Assembly (NCBI GenBank): GCA_964036665.1
Contig: OZ038532.1
Location: forward strand, 1,798,001-1,862,000
Origin: Gordius sp. MW1
Lineage: Eukaryota > Nematomorpha > Gordioida > Gordea > Gordiidae
Length of the DNA: 64,000 nucleotides
Direction: 5' to 3'
A program made the translations under genes and the position numbers. Below, piece by piece: positions 12,901-24,089 of the stretch (positions are counted from its first letter, which is position 1; each line of letters opens with the position of its first letter). Below the pieces are notes generated by a model, which worked only from the letters and a program-made list of their open reading frames with translations, had not been told where the DNA came from and searched no databases.

Positions 12901-15445
12901 GAAAAACTACTTGAAGGAGCTGACCATCAAGTGTGACAAACAGCTATAGAAAAAAAATTAACTTATGATCCGCTAGGATCTAAAATCCTCTGCTTTACTA
13001 AGATAATTAAGATTATTCCCATCCTTTTGTCATGCTTAGAGACGTCGGAACAGGATTTTATAAAGGAATACCCCCTCCAATATTTCCAATATCTTTTTGC
13101 TCAGACAAAATCAATCGCCATTGCTATTGCAAAAACTAATTTTCATTCCAGCTGATGTGCCCCTTCTCAAGGAAAATTAAATTTAACTGACTATAATTAT
13201 TTTCCTTTTTATATCCTTTGTTTTTAAATGTCATCATTTATTTAACACTTTTCATAATTAAATTTAAAGAGAAATACTCCTTTAATGGAGTGGGGTTAAG
13301 ATCATAAATATGCTTTATATCGTTTTCAAATTTGATTAGTTGACATTTTTAAAAAACTTAAAAATCTTCGTATTCTCAACTATTACCCAGTTAAATCTCC
13401 TCAAATGCAAAGGGTGTAAAATAATAGAAATTCATTGTCAATTATTATTTCAAAGTATTTTAGCTGAGACGTGCAAAAATACTTGAAGACGTGATCGAAT
13501 GAAAGGGCAAACGAACGGGCGCTATTGAAAAGCCAATGAGACGGGTCTGGGTCTGTCGTCGTTTCCAAATGCTTCAAAGTAAGCTCTGCTTCGTATTTAA
13601 TCTATAGAAAAATGTTTGTTATTATACGGAGAGAAGTGCAAAAGTATACGATAAGCTAAGGTTTCTGTAAAACCTATTAGCTAGAAAAATAGTTTTTGAT
13701 CTTAAAATGTTAAACAAATGTTCGAGAAAGTAGCCAAAGAGATGCAAGTTAAACAAAATCCATTATTTTACCCTTAATTGTATAAATATACAACTTATAG
13801 CCATGCCCCAATCTAAATCCTGGCACAGAAAATAAGTGGAACACTATTATTTAGCAATATATAAAACTTGAACATAAATGAGCCTGCTTTTATAACTTAC
13901 CCAAAGATAGTCTGTTTTATAAATATTCCAACATATGTTGTAATTGTTCGTACAATCGAGGAAAACTACGTCAAAGTGTTTGTGAAATAATTTTAATTTT
14001 TCTTCCATATTTGATTCATCGATGGTTGTAGTAGCAAAATGCATGCCATATCTACTCCAATCACTATTTTCTGAATAAAGAGACGTTATTTTATACATAA
14101 TTAAACAGAGAGTTGTTTGCCATTTTAAATTTTTATCTAAATATTTGAATGTCTACTTTATTAAAATACATAGTCAAAATTTATATAAAAATGCAAAATA
14201 AAATAAATTTAAAATTAACAAAGTTCTTTTATTTGAATATTAATTGCATTTAAAATATATTTCATTTTCTCACTAATCTGTGATAAGGTTGATTTGAACA
14301 TTTGGAAAGCATTCTGACCAATAGCCAATTTTTGATGTTTAACCATCCAAGTTACAAAATATTTTAATATGAAAGCCATATTTGGCACAGCTAAAAGTGA
14401 CCTTTGATTGGCCCATCTATACATTAAATTGATGTTTGCTTCCACCGTTTCAGCAAATTCAATCGGGGTGAGATTTAAAGTAGAATTGATAAATTTAACA
14501 TTGTTTAGGGTTAATATATCATTTGCTATTTGAGAATTGTAATGAGGTGTTGATTCAAGAAGGCTTTCTGTCAGTAATGGCACTTTTAAATTGCATTTAT
14601 CAGGGTAAAATTTGGATAGCTTGAATGATTTGCTATGTGCAATTTTGTTTGGTGTAACAGAGAGTTTGCTGCGAAAAGGAATTAACTTTATTGTTATTTG
14701 TGTAATAAATTTGAATTCTTTGCCTTGCATATTTTGATTTAATTTATACAACTTTACAATGATATGTGGATCTAAGAGAAACGAGGAATCGCTGATATTA
14801 GAATAAGATGCTTTATACTGGTATTGACAATTGTCCAAAATAATTGTTTCCTCCTTGAAAATTGAAATATGGGATACAAAGTAGAGGGTATAAAGCATAT
14901 GTTTGACAAAATAACGGTGATTGTATCTATTATTATCTAGGAAGGTTTCCTATATAAAATGAATAATAAATAGTTTTATTTTGAAAGGAATGTAAAAATA
15001 GTAATTTAGGAGACACAACAGCAATGGAACAAAATTCAAATGTAAAATTAATAAATATGTGATTTAAAACTTATTACTAATGGTATTGTGAGATAGAGGC
15101 AAATATGTTCATGGCTTATAACAAATTTGTGAGCACCAGTAATCTTAATAGGTTGTAATTTAATGCTTGTCCTCAGAATTGTCCTTAAGATATCTGTCTC
15201 ATTAGGAATATGTATTTTCCATTTCGCTAACAATTCTTTAGGTTGGCTCAGCTAAAATATATAAATATTTTGATTACTTATATACTATAATAATCAATAA
15301 TTTCTTTTTTCATTCAAATAAATTTTAATAATTTCTACCTCCAAATTTTCCATATTCTTGAAAGTCTCATCAATAGATTTGCATATTAATTCCATTAATT
15401 GGTCTACAACTGTATGAGAAGAAAAGATGGACAAGAGTCTATTGT
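3947..15445 (-). CDS. NOL6: Nucleolar protein 6 (NOL6/Nrap/Utp22) gene
   Basis: NOL6/Nrap is a nucleolar factor of the small-subunit processome that acts in early 18S pre-rRNA processing. Fifteen consecutive exons join with consistent phase and AG/GT borders on the minus strand: 15445-15339, 15251-15078, 14949-14274, 14070-13901, 13601-13471, 12376-12190, 10591-10481, 9614-9448, 8711-8560, 8210-7984, 7671-7443, 6957-6665, 6354-6158, 5859-5451, 4713-4510, and a final exon 4063-3947 with TGA. Exons after the first listed give about 1147 residues, the usual family length. Family landmarks appear in order: RYFVKHMLYTLYF; TPHYNSQIANDI; FDVVFLDCTNNYNICW; FFDFWG; RQTE joined to PFPPL across an intron; SKWP; RLVKRWLASHMLL; ARFLHLV-SYDWKFKPL; TPLEDYDVLI; GFDP; ALFFHDLYGGHVICVLWKPS at the C terminus. 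The 5' limit of the first listed exon is uncertain (15445 or 15409) and the start codon was not found; a lysine-rich stretch at about 15560-15690 is a candidate first exon. The gene looks functional. Confidence 0.9.
8905..9310 (-). repeat. Inverted repeat arm B inside NOL6 intron
   Basis: Reverse complement of 3367-3772 (see there). It lies within the NOL6 intron between exons 9614-9448 and 8711-8560 (coordinates on the minus strand), just 138 bp from the upstream exon. The CAGC(C)GGGTTTTG terminus follows at about 9235. Confidence 0.85.
11347..11952. mobile_element. piggyBac-like MITE (TTAA site)
   Basis: A 606-bp element with perfect 12-bp terminal inverted repeats CCCTCGAGAGCA / TGCTCTCGAGGG, flanked on both sides by TTAA (11343-11346 and 11953-11956), the piggyBac target. 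Inside are short palindromes of the form TGGGGTC...GACCCCA. No transposase. It sits in the NOL6 intron between exons 12190 and 10591. A 5'-truncated relative lies at about 31155-31626. Confidence 0.88.
12530..12960 (+). pseudogene. LINE reverse transcriptase C-terminal fragment
   Basis: Plus-strand translation, with frameshifts and stops, gives the C-terminal end typical of RTE-like non-LTR reverse transcriptases: VLYGAET-AIKGNEEQSL, MRMLSCILGM, DHIRD, then YGHLERRED and KRKRGS with a basic tail ending around NYLKEL. The catalytic part is missing. The fragment is in antisense orientation relative to NOL6 and lies in the intron between exons 13471 and 12376. It is dead. Confidence 0.7.
12985..13160 (+). 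pseudogene. Tip of RPDG-family LINE
   Basis: A short plus-strand match to the extreme C terminus of the LINE family seen at 46010-46830, 54450-55230 and 58330-58545: frames read IPILLSCLET and then [16 protein letters not shown], against [12 protein letters not shown] and [16 protein letters not shown] at 55.1 kb. Too short and broken to function. Confidence 0.55.
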
Positions 15446-15711
15446 CTTTAGCCTATTAATGGGTTGTTAAAAGTGATATTTATTTATGAGATGATATATA
15501 GAAATTGAATAAAAAATAATATCATCACAAAGACTTTTTATAAAGTTATACGTTATTGTCTGTTAGAGCTTGTTTATCTGTGGCCAGTTTTATTTTCTTT
15601 CTAACTTTTTTATTAGTGGCTTTTTCATGATTTCGCTTGGTAAGAACCGGCATGTTATGCAGAAATCACTAATTTTAAATTTTTGGGCTTGTGACAAAAC
15701 ATTTAGGTTTC

Positions 15712-15796
15712 ATGTATTCAATGGTGCCCTATCAACTCGCCGAAACAGGGGACATTTTCTGATTAGTGCGAAAAATGTCCCCCAGCTTATTAACCC
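15712..15796. mobile_element. Truncated MITE left half
   Basis: Identical or nearly so over 85 bp to the left half of the complete element at 18176-18342, and the identity starts in the flanking sequence (TTCATGTATTCAAT) before the element begins. It stops at TTATTAACCCT. Shared flank means it arose by copying of an already inserted element, not by a new insertion. Confidence 0.7.
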
Positions 15797-15914
15797 TCGT
15801 TTCGTTTGTAAAGGCAAAGTTTTTAAAGGCAAATGGTGATCTTAAGATCACCAAGAAGATCACCAAATTTGTCGATATTTAGCGCCAACTTCAAATTTTT
15901 AATTTCCGAATAAC

Positions 15915-16127
15915 ATGTTAATTCAAAAAAATCAACCTATTTATAGTTTTAATAATTATCATTACACCAAATATAAAACAGGAAAAAATTCTCAAATTTA
16001 CCTGCGTTGTAGAAATAAAAAATGTCCTGGGAGGGCTATAAAATATGCAAATTCATTTTTGGTGACCAAAGAGCATCTCAATATACCACATCAAAGTATA
16101 TTGAATGACATCTCTAATATTCGTTAA
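15915..16127 (+). CDS. Small FLYWCH-type zinc-finger ORF
   Basis: A 70-residue single-exon frame that resembles a FLYWCH zinc finger, a DNA- or protein-binding fold common in mutator-like transposons and domesticated regulators. Seen: aromatic pair in NNYHYTKYK, then IYLRCRNKKCPGRAIKY with the two cysteines six residues apart, then TKEHLNIPH supplying the two histidines. Nothing follows the domain except about 11 residues, and the stop lies at the edge of a tandem duplication. It could be a transposon remnant, a separate exon of an unseen gene, or a real small protein. Function cannot be stated. Confidence 0.5.
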   Translation: MLIQKNQPIYSFNNYHYTKYKTGKNSQIYLRCRNKKCPGRAIKYANSFLVTKEHLNIPHQSILNDISNIR

Positions 16128-16336
16128 TATGCTAATAGTTCAATCTTGGCATCCCATTCCACCTCGTATATCTCATCCATTTCAAATAAATATTATGCAC
16201 ATTGGTTTAAATTTTATAGTTGTAAATACAAATACCACATCAAACAAGTGAATATGCTAATAGTTCAATCTTGGCATCCCATTTCACCTCATATATCTCA
16301 TCCATTCCAAGTAAATATTATGCAAATTGGTCAAAT
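16127..16336. repeat. Tandem duplication, ~120-bp period
   Basis: The block beginning AATATGCTAATAGTTCAATC occurs at about 16127 and again at about 16250, about 90% alike over 85 bp (both contain CTTGGCATCCCATT and TAAATATTATGCA). It directly follows the FLYWCH ORF. Confidence 0.8.
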
Positions 16337-16433
16337 ATTCAAAGTAATTTTTTGTCAATTTAGTCACATTATAAATCTTTGTAGTCCTATTGATAATTTT
16401 AGATCAATGCTCAAAAATAGTAGAATGTTGTCA

Positions 16434-16615
16434 AGTAACTTTATGTCATAATTATATTGATTGCTGTATTAGGTGATGTTTTTACCTCTAATATACCTGT
16501 GCAATCCCAGATATATACTCCCTTATGTAACTTTATATTAGATTTATATTGATTGTATTAGGCAATGTTTGTGCCTCTAATATATCTGTGCCAGCCAGTA
16601 TGCATATGCCCCAAA
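16434..16615. repeat. Second tandem duplication, ~90-bp period
   Basis: Two neighbouring copies of a block with the order GTAACTTTAT, ATATTGATTG, GTATTAGG, CCTCTAATATA, CTGTGC, starting at about 16434 and 16524. No coding potential. Confidence 0.7.
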
Positions 16616-18175
16616 GTTATTTTTTTAAATGTTTAAAAACATCTTTAAAGTTCTCTAAATGATGCACAACTTATGTTAGATGCTTGCCACAGCGTACAAG
16701 GAACAGACCATTGTAACTTATTTATATTTTGTAAATACTCATTGTTTTATTAGCAACTATGAGCCCTACAAAAAATGATGAATATTAATATGGTACATAT
16801 TAATCAAGGAAAATAAGTCTGTTACAGGAACAGAAAATATGAAATGATTAATTTTAACATAACTTATTTGATTCATTAATAAAGAGCCTTGTGAAAATTA
16901 ATATAATAAATTTTTGACCAAATGTTTATTGTTTTTAATCAAAATCAGTATTGTCGTTTAAACCTATACTTGGCTCTTAAGTCAGAAAAAAAAGATGGCA
17001 AATTAACATGAATAATGATTTTGCCCTTTTTTTATATTTTATTGTTAATTAACCTTTTCTATTTAATACTGTTAAAAACCATGTATAAATTTAATGTGCC
17101 ATTAATAATTTTATAGCCTTAAGGTAGTTGTTTTGAACATAATGTCATTGTTATTTTATTATATGCAATTCATTTAAAGGAGTATATTAGCTAACTTTAA
17201 GTGAGAAAGAGGGAAGATCTAAGTTTAGCTGATTGGAATGAGTTAATATAGAAGGTAGGGGTGGACAATTGACCATTAGATATGTTAAACAGGTGTAATT
17301 CTTGTATATAAATCCAATGTTATAGTCAAATACCTTGAATTTTAATGTTTCAAATCAAACTTTAAAATGTGTTTGCATAAATTAACTAAAGATATCTTAT
17401 TTTAAATCAATAACATTTTATTTATGCTAATTTGTAGTTTCAATTAACAATATTATTCATTCAAATTTTTTTTCTAAATTTATATATTATTAGGAAATAA
17501 ACCTCTATTTCACAATAAAAAAAATTATGAATGTAAAAAAAGGATTTGCTAGTGAAGGTTTATCAATTGTTTTATTCAAGTAATGTTTTTTTTATACTAT
17601 TTCCTAAGATTGTGCAATTAGCTTCTAACAATTTCTAATTAAATAATGCTTTTAAATTATATTATGTATATTTAGTCTTAAAATAATAAAAATGTTAAAA
17701 TTTATTTGTTTTATAAATAGCAGACGTGCTTTTATAAGGCAGAGTAGTCTAGTGAGCAATCTATTAATCAATGCTTAGTGAAAAACGTTAGCTTCCACCA
17801 CTTTTTTCCATGGCATTGTGCTTTACATTAAAAGGCTCCTCTTACCTTTTTTAACTAAGGAATGGAACAAGATAACCTACTATTACTTCATAAACTATAG
17901 CATGATAGAATATCGTAATATTATGAACGTGTTTTTGCGATTTCAACAATAATCTATAATGTTAACTTAAATAATTATATACAATAGTATACATAGCAAA
18001 TTTTTTTTTTTTTTTTAACTAATATAACAATAAAATATAAATGTATACCTTTCTAATAGTTTTATTGTTCATACTTAATAAAATCATATGATATTTTTAA
18101 TATATAGTGTGATACGTACATTTACTTTGCCTTTTACAGCTTTGTCTTTTCGACTGGAATCTTCATGTATTCAAT
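16616..18175. other. Gene-free AT-rich stretch
   Basis: No coding sequence or repeat with recognisable ends was found. A T-run of 16 lies at 18001-18016. Confidence 0.45.
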
Positions 18176-18342
18176 GGTGCCCTATCAACTCGCCGAAACA
18201 GGGGACATTTTCTGATTAGTGCGAAAAATGTCCCCCAGCTTATTAACCCTAACCCATCAACAAATCACAAATTTGGGGACCTTTTTTAGCTGGGGGACAT
18301 TATTTTCGGCAAAATTGTTTTCGGCGCGTTGACGGGCCACCG
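18176..18342. mobile_element. 167-bp MITE with 8-bp TSD
   Basis: Imperfect terminal inverted repeats: GGTGCCCTATCAACTCGCC on the left and the complement of CGGTGGCCCGTCAACGCGCC on the right. Flanked by TATTCAAT on both sides (18168-18175 and 18343-18350). Interior contains GGGGACATT and its complement. Eight-bp duplication fits a hAT-type origin. A half copy with the same flank is at 15712-15796. Confidence 0.88.
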
Positions 18343-18350
18343 TATTCAAT

Positions 18351-19761
18351 AAAGGGCATTAACGAAAAAAGTCAATTTCTTGACTGTTATAACTTGGTGT
18401 TTGAGATTTCGTCAATTTATTTTCTCTCACTTAGCCTACAATTTACCTAAGATCTGTGATGACATTTTCTAGTGGATAGTAAAACCTAAGGTCGCATTTA
18501 AAGTAAAGCAGGACAGGGATCAGAAGTAGGATTAAAGTTTGGTATGGCAGGAAATTATCATATAGCAAGATAAGAAGTTATGTATGGTTATTTAAGGTAA
18601 CCTAAACCTCTTTTTCACGTACCTAGTCTCTCTACCTCGTAAGCTCCATATTTAATATTTGATTTACATCATCCGCATCCCTTTTCATAATAACCTCAGT
18701 CCATTTGGATTGAATCTTTATTTTTGAGGCATTCTTTGTTATAACCTTTGTGAATCTCAACTCCCAAGTTGAAGCACTACGATTTGGATTAACTAGCACA
18801 TGTCGTTAATTTAAAAATGTAACACCAATCGTACGCTATTGCATTAAGCCATATTTGCATCCGTCGCACATAACACCGGAGATACGGTGCTCTTTGGTCA
18901 TTCTATTTTAAACTCTAAGTTAATTTTCTTTAAGCAAACTTTATGTCGCAGCATTTAGTCAAGGGATTTTGGCACTTCAATGTCGAGTGGGCAAATATCT
19001 ATAACTAATTTAAAATGTCGTCTCGGTCTTGAAAGCAAAATTTCGCTTCTTCTCAGTTACCATTATGAGAGTCTCGATCTCGTCTCATCTTAGCCTAGAA
19101 AATTTTGGTCTCGACGAAAAATTTCGACATTTTGTGACTTAAAAAGAAATCATAATTTTCTCCAAAATTAATTTAATTTAATTATAATATGAATAAAATA
19201 ATTTTTTAAAACTTAAAATGGCGAAAAAAATTATAAACCATTATTAACATGTCATTAATATATTTGAATTGACAGCTATTAGATTTAAAATAAGAGTGGT
19301 AGCCCTCTACTATAACCGTCATCAGTTTGTTCCAAATTATATTTGTGTAAAACCTGAAAGATCCAAGTGGATACCAGTCACACATTACAATTTTGTTTCA
19401 AAAAAGAGTCATCCAGTATGATGATCGTGCTACCAATCTTGTATTTATCTTCGTAAGACCGTTTTATTGAAATACAGTAATGCGAAAAGAATACAGGTGA
19501 CAGATATCAATAATAATAATTACAACAGCTTATGTAATTAGGTAGGTGACAGCACTAAAGGTGGCGAATATAAAACGTTAATGACGGTACGATAGGATGG
19601 CGATTTCGGGGGGCTATAGACTAATATGGATTTTAGTGGCTGTGGGCGAATTTCGAATATCTTAAGAGAAAGAGTCGATCTGTCATTTTTTAAAAAAACC
19701 AAAATTTTCTGACTGTGTAGCTGTTTAGCTTGGCCTTTTTAAACACAAAGTTTAATGTACA
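18351..19761. other. Gene-free stretch with degraded TCTCG repeat
   Basis: Between about 19010 and 19140 there is a cluster of GTCTCGGTCTTG / TCTCGATCTCGTCTC motifs, a decayed end of the element family seen intact at 56603-57742. Nothing else is recognisable. Confidence 0.45.
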
Positions 19762-19914
19762 CAGTGGCGTAGCCAGACGGGGGGGGGGGGGGAAGGGAAA
19801 ATCCCCCCCCCCCGAAAAAAAATATCAAATGTTTATTTTGTTTTTTTAAATAATGTTACAAAAAAAATTTATAATTTCCCCCCCCCCCCAGAGAAAATCC
19901 TGGCTACGCGCCTG
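19762..19914. mobile_element. GTAGCC MITE with 8-bp TSD
   Basis: A 153-bp copy with ends CAGTGGCGTAGCCAG and CTGGCTACGCGCCTG, long G and C runs near each end, and the direct repeat AATGTACA on both sides (19754-19761 and 19915-19922). Confidence 0.9.
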
Positions 19915-20769
19915 AATGTACAGCATGGCTTATGCAAATCTTAGATTTACATAAAGAATGCCCTGCAAGTTCAACTCAGCGTAATTAATTTGTTTCTCAA
20001 GTTCATTTAAGCAGACGGACGGCAGATTAAAATTAATTAATTCTTTTCACACGTTAATAAAAAGACGACAATTTTAAAATAAAATTAAATTCGTTTCACC
20101 CAACGAAAATTACTGAAATTAAATTAATTAAAAAATAATCAAATACTACACTTGTAAAAACACCAATAAATGTAGCTTTCATGTTGGAATAGGAACATAA
20201 GAGTTCTGGCGTTTCCAATGAATTGCACATATTAATTTTATAACAAATATTTGTCTAATCAAAAAACAAAGGAATCTAGTATAGTTTAATACCCCATTTT
20301 ATGTTCCAAAATTTAAGCTTGATCCGTTTTCTAGATAATTTAGTCATATATATTTTTAATTAATAAAACTTATGCTCATTTAGTTCAGTATAATGCGAAA
20401 TCGCACAGAAAATTCTATGGCTTAAATCATACCTGCCAACCCTACTTTTATAATGACAAAGCTAAATGAATGGAAAAAGAAATGAATAATGTGATTTATG
20501 GCTTCAGAATTCCAGAGGTGTACCATCAAGCAATTCTGGTATATTCAAGATAATCTAATGCTTTGAAGGCAATCGTTCGGCAGGCACATAAGTCTCAGGG
20601 GTGCTCAAAAAATCCTAATTTCTGTAGCCAAATTTGCTGTTTTATTTGAAATAACTAACCACCTTTAAAGTATCATCACATCAGACATGACAACTGAGTT
20701 GATAAATTTTAAGATGCCTAGTAATATTTGATACTTCATCGGGACTAAATCTGTATTAATTGCTATGCA

Positions 20770-21180
20770 ATTTATAGGCTCGCCTTTGGTTGTCCTGTCA
20801 TGTCGTGTCCTGCCCTGTCTTGTCCTTTCGAGTCATATCCAATTGTAATTTTGCATAATTGCCGTGGAAACTTATAAGCGTTTTTTATGGCTGTAGACTT
20901 ATTCATTTTGGTTTCGCAATTAGACTATCTAATGACCGCGTATTGGCCTTAATTTATTGACTTCGCCCGAGGCCAATATCCATTTTTGTTTATGGGCCTT
21001 ACTGATTACCTTTATTAATAAATTCTTTTGGCAACTTGTCTAGGTTGTTGCTTTATACAAATGATTGCATAATTGGCTAAATAATTCCGTGGATATTAGA
21101 GCTGCCGTTGCTTACTTCAACTTTCTCTGACCCCGGCCAAAGGCCAAAATTTTAATTATTATTGTAAATTTGCTGATTTG
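20770..21180 (+). repeat. Inverted repeat left arm (partner 28010-28390)
   Basis: About 400 bp that align, at reduced identity, with the reverse complement of 28010-28390. Shared landmarks include the GACCCCG(G)CC / GG(C)GGGGTCAG stretch, TTGCCAAAA, TTTATTAATAAAGGTAATCAG in one orientation and GACTTCGCC. The right arm is inside hAT element 1, the left arm is outside it. Confidence 0.7.
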
Positions 21181-21909
21181 TGAATTTTTTTTCTTTCTGT
21201 TATTAACGTAAATTTTGCATTGATAATAATTATATTGTTCTCGTTAATAAGATTAATAATATAGGGTTTTTGGCCTTCTGCTGGCTACTGCAATAAATGA
21301 CCACTGGCTAAAGTGTGATTGGATTTTTTTTTCGTTTTTTTGATATTTGCCCTCATGTATTTATACATTTTTTGAATGTTGCTGACTGCCAATAAAAAAA
21401 TGAGCATTTGCCAAAGTGTGAATCGAAATTTTTTTCACTGTATTTTACCCTTATATAATTAAAGGCTTTTTGGCCGCCTGCTGACCATTAGAAATAATGA
21501 CCACTAGCCATGGTGTAGATTGAATTTTTTTCCAAATTCGAGACCTGCAACGGGCCTGTTTAGGTCAGTCGGCCAGCCCGTAATAAAAATTTAAAAGCCC
21601 GGCCCGGCCCGGGCTCGTCAAAATATTAAATTTAAAGCCAGGGCCCGGCCCGCTAATTTTATACAAAGCCCGAGCCCGGGCCCGTAAATTTTTTTATTTT
21701 TATTTTTTTTGTTTAATTTTTTTTATTGATATCGCAAACAATATGTTTGTGTTTAAAATGTTAAAAAAAATAGTTTAAAAAGAAAAATTGGTAATTCCCG
21801 GTCACTCGAGTTCTTCTATCTTTTAAAAACGACCTACATGGAAATTTTTTTTTACAAATGGCACTTCAGGATACATAAAACCATATAAGCCAAATAAACT
21901 TTTAAAACC

Positions 21910-22165
21910 TGTTGTATATGTGTTATATATATGATGTTGTATATGTGTTGTTGTATATTGGTATATCATTGTATACAGATTATATGATTGAATATTGTAA
22001 GCCAAAATCCGAGTTGGCAAAAAAGGAACATATGTTTTTACTAACTTAACTTTTATATTTCTTTTGTTTATATATAGTTGTCCCTCCCCGGCCCTAGTGA
22101 TTAATAAAATTATCTTATGATTATTCCTATTATTAGTTTATTATTAGTACGGTCATCCTTTGATA
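21910..22165 (+). repeat. TRIM 5' LTR
   Basis: First long terminal repeat, 256 bp. It contains an extra TATTAGTTTAT near its end that the 3' copy lacks, otherwise the two are nearly identical. Confidence 0.85.
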
Positions 22166-22801
22166 ACTGGTGTCAGAAGAAAACTATTGGTAAGGAACAA
22201 GAAGAGGAATTTCAAATAAATATTCTAAGGAAGAAAAGGAATATGCAAGAGTATGTATAAAGGTTTCAATGAAAAGGGAAACATTATTCTATGGAAATCA
22301 TAAGACTTATGAGAGGATTATATGAATTCAGGAGGTAAATTCATTACTGAGGAGATCATTTCAGGATGTCATTATACTAAGGAGATTATCAGGATGTTAA
22401 TTCATTATTCTATGGATATGGGACGATAGGAGTATTCCCAACTTAAAATAGAAAACTACATATGAAATTAACCCTGCCACTAGCTTCCCCAAAACTCACT
22501 TTTCCAAATCCACACCCTCAAACCCCCATATTTCCCCTTCTGACAATTTCCATCCCATCTTACCTTCCCAGCTAATCCATTCTTGGAAATAGCATCCCCA
22601 GAAATCACGTACCCAGTCCACACCCTCAACCTACATATTTCCCTACTGATAATTTCCATCCCATCTCACCCTTACAGCTAGCCCACTTTTAAAGTTCTGG
22701 AATTGTTGGAGTGAATGGTCATAGAACAAAACCAGGAGGAGCCCTCAATTTTTAAGAGGAAAGATCTTGTATATTGGTGATTCATTCTTTAAGGGGAAAG
22801 A

Positions 22802-23044
22802 TGTTGTATATGTGCTATATATATTGTTGTATATGTGTTGTTGTATATTGGTATATCATTGTATACAGATTATATGATTGAATATTGTAAGCCAAAATCC
22901 GAGTTGGCAAAAAAGGAACATATGTTTTTACTAACTTAACTTTTATATTTCTTTTGTTTATATATAGTTGTCCCTCCCCGGCCCTAGTGATTAATAAAAT
23001 TATTTTATGATTATTCCTATTATTAGTACGGTCATCCTTTGATA
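22802..23044 (+). repeat. TRIM 3' LTR
   Basis: Second long terminal repeat, 243 bp, preceded by the polypurine tract and followed by the AAACC duplication. Confidence 0.85.
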
Positions 23045-24089
23045 AAACCCTTATTTAAAGTTATAATGTTTTAATAAAACTACTTAGCTTCTTTGCTTTG
23101 CCACCATTTTAAATTAGATTATTAATATAAAATAAAAAAACAGTGAACGGCGTTCTTTTTTTTGGTGAACTTTGAACGTGAACGCGTTCCTTTTTTCGAT
23201 GAACGCGTTAGAATTTAACGTTCGTTCAATTTCAAAAACCCTTTTTTATTTTTATTTATTTAAAAATAAATGTTAATCCGAGTTTTTAACAAAAAAGTCT
23301 TATATTCTTTAATCAGCTGTTTTTCCTGTTTCCTATTACCAACTTCAAAATACTTTTAACATACTATTACGTGCAAAATAAGATAAGATTAAAGTTAATT
23401 AATTTGATATTATTAATTATAGTTTAATTTATAGGTTAATATGGACAATCATAATATTATATCGTCGTCATCTTCAGATTCTGAATATTCAAAATCAGCA
23501 GATGAATTGAAATTGCCACGGCCAAAATATGAAAAATATTTTTTACTCGTTTCATATAAAGGATTGAATTCAATAATTACCAAGTGTAAAATGTGTCCAA
23601 AGTATTATCTCTGAATCAAGGAGCTCAAGCTCAAATCTAAAAAGACACCTTATGGTAGCGAGAAACAAAATATTAAATGTTTTTAATAAATTTCCTCCAT
23701 AATTTGTTTATTATAGAGATGCAGCGATACCACTATTTTGTGCCGATACCAGCCGATACTTAAGATTTTTTTGCCGATACCGATACCATGCCGATACTTA
23801 TAATAAAAAAAAATTTATACTAAAAAAAATATGCAAATTAAATATTATAAATTAAGTCTCATCCAAATTTTGGTAGATCAGAATTTTGACGATAAAACAA
23901 TTGTAATATAATATTAATTTATAATAATAAATTTTGTTATTAATTAATTCAAAAGTATTTTGATTAATTGATCAAAAAAGAAATTTAAATTTTATTATGG
24001 TACACTTTATATTTTATTAATACATAAATTTATTTCATAAAAAAGTAAATATACGTGTAAAATGCTTATATTAAAAACTAATATTGAAA

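Larger units (their letters stand above)
21910..23044 (+). mobile_element. Miniature LTR retrotransposon (TRIM)
   Basis: Two direct repeats of about 250 bp (21910-22165 and 22802-23044) start TGTTGTATATGTG and end CCTTTGATA. Two bases after the first repeat comes a primer-binding-like site TGGTGTCAGAAG (22168-22179), close to the initiator-Met tRNA site of copia elements; a polypurine tract AAGGGGAAAGA (22791-22801) abuts the second repeat. The 5-bp duplication AAACC flanks the whole unit (21905-21909, 23045-23049). The 636-bp interior has no coding potential, so the element is non-autonomous. Confidence 0.85.
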
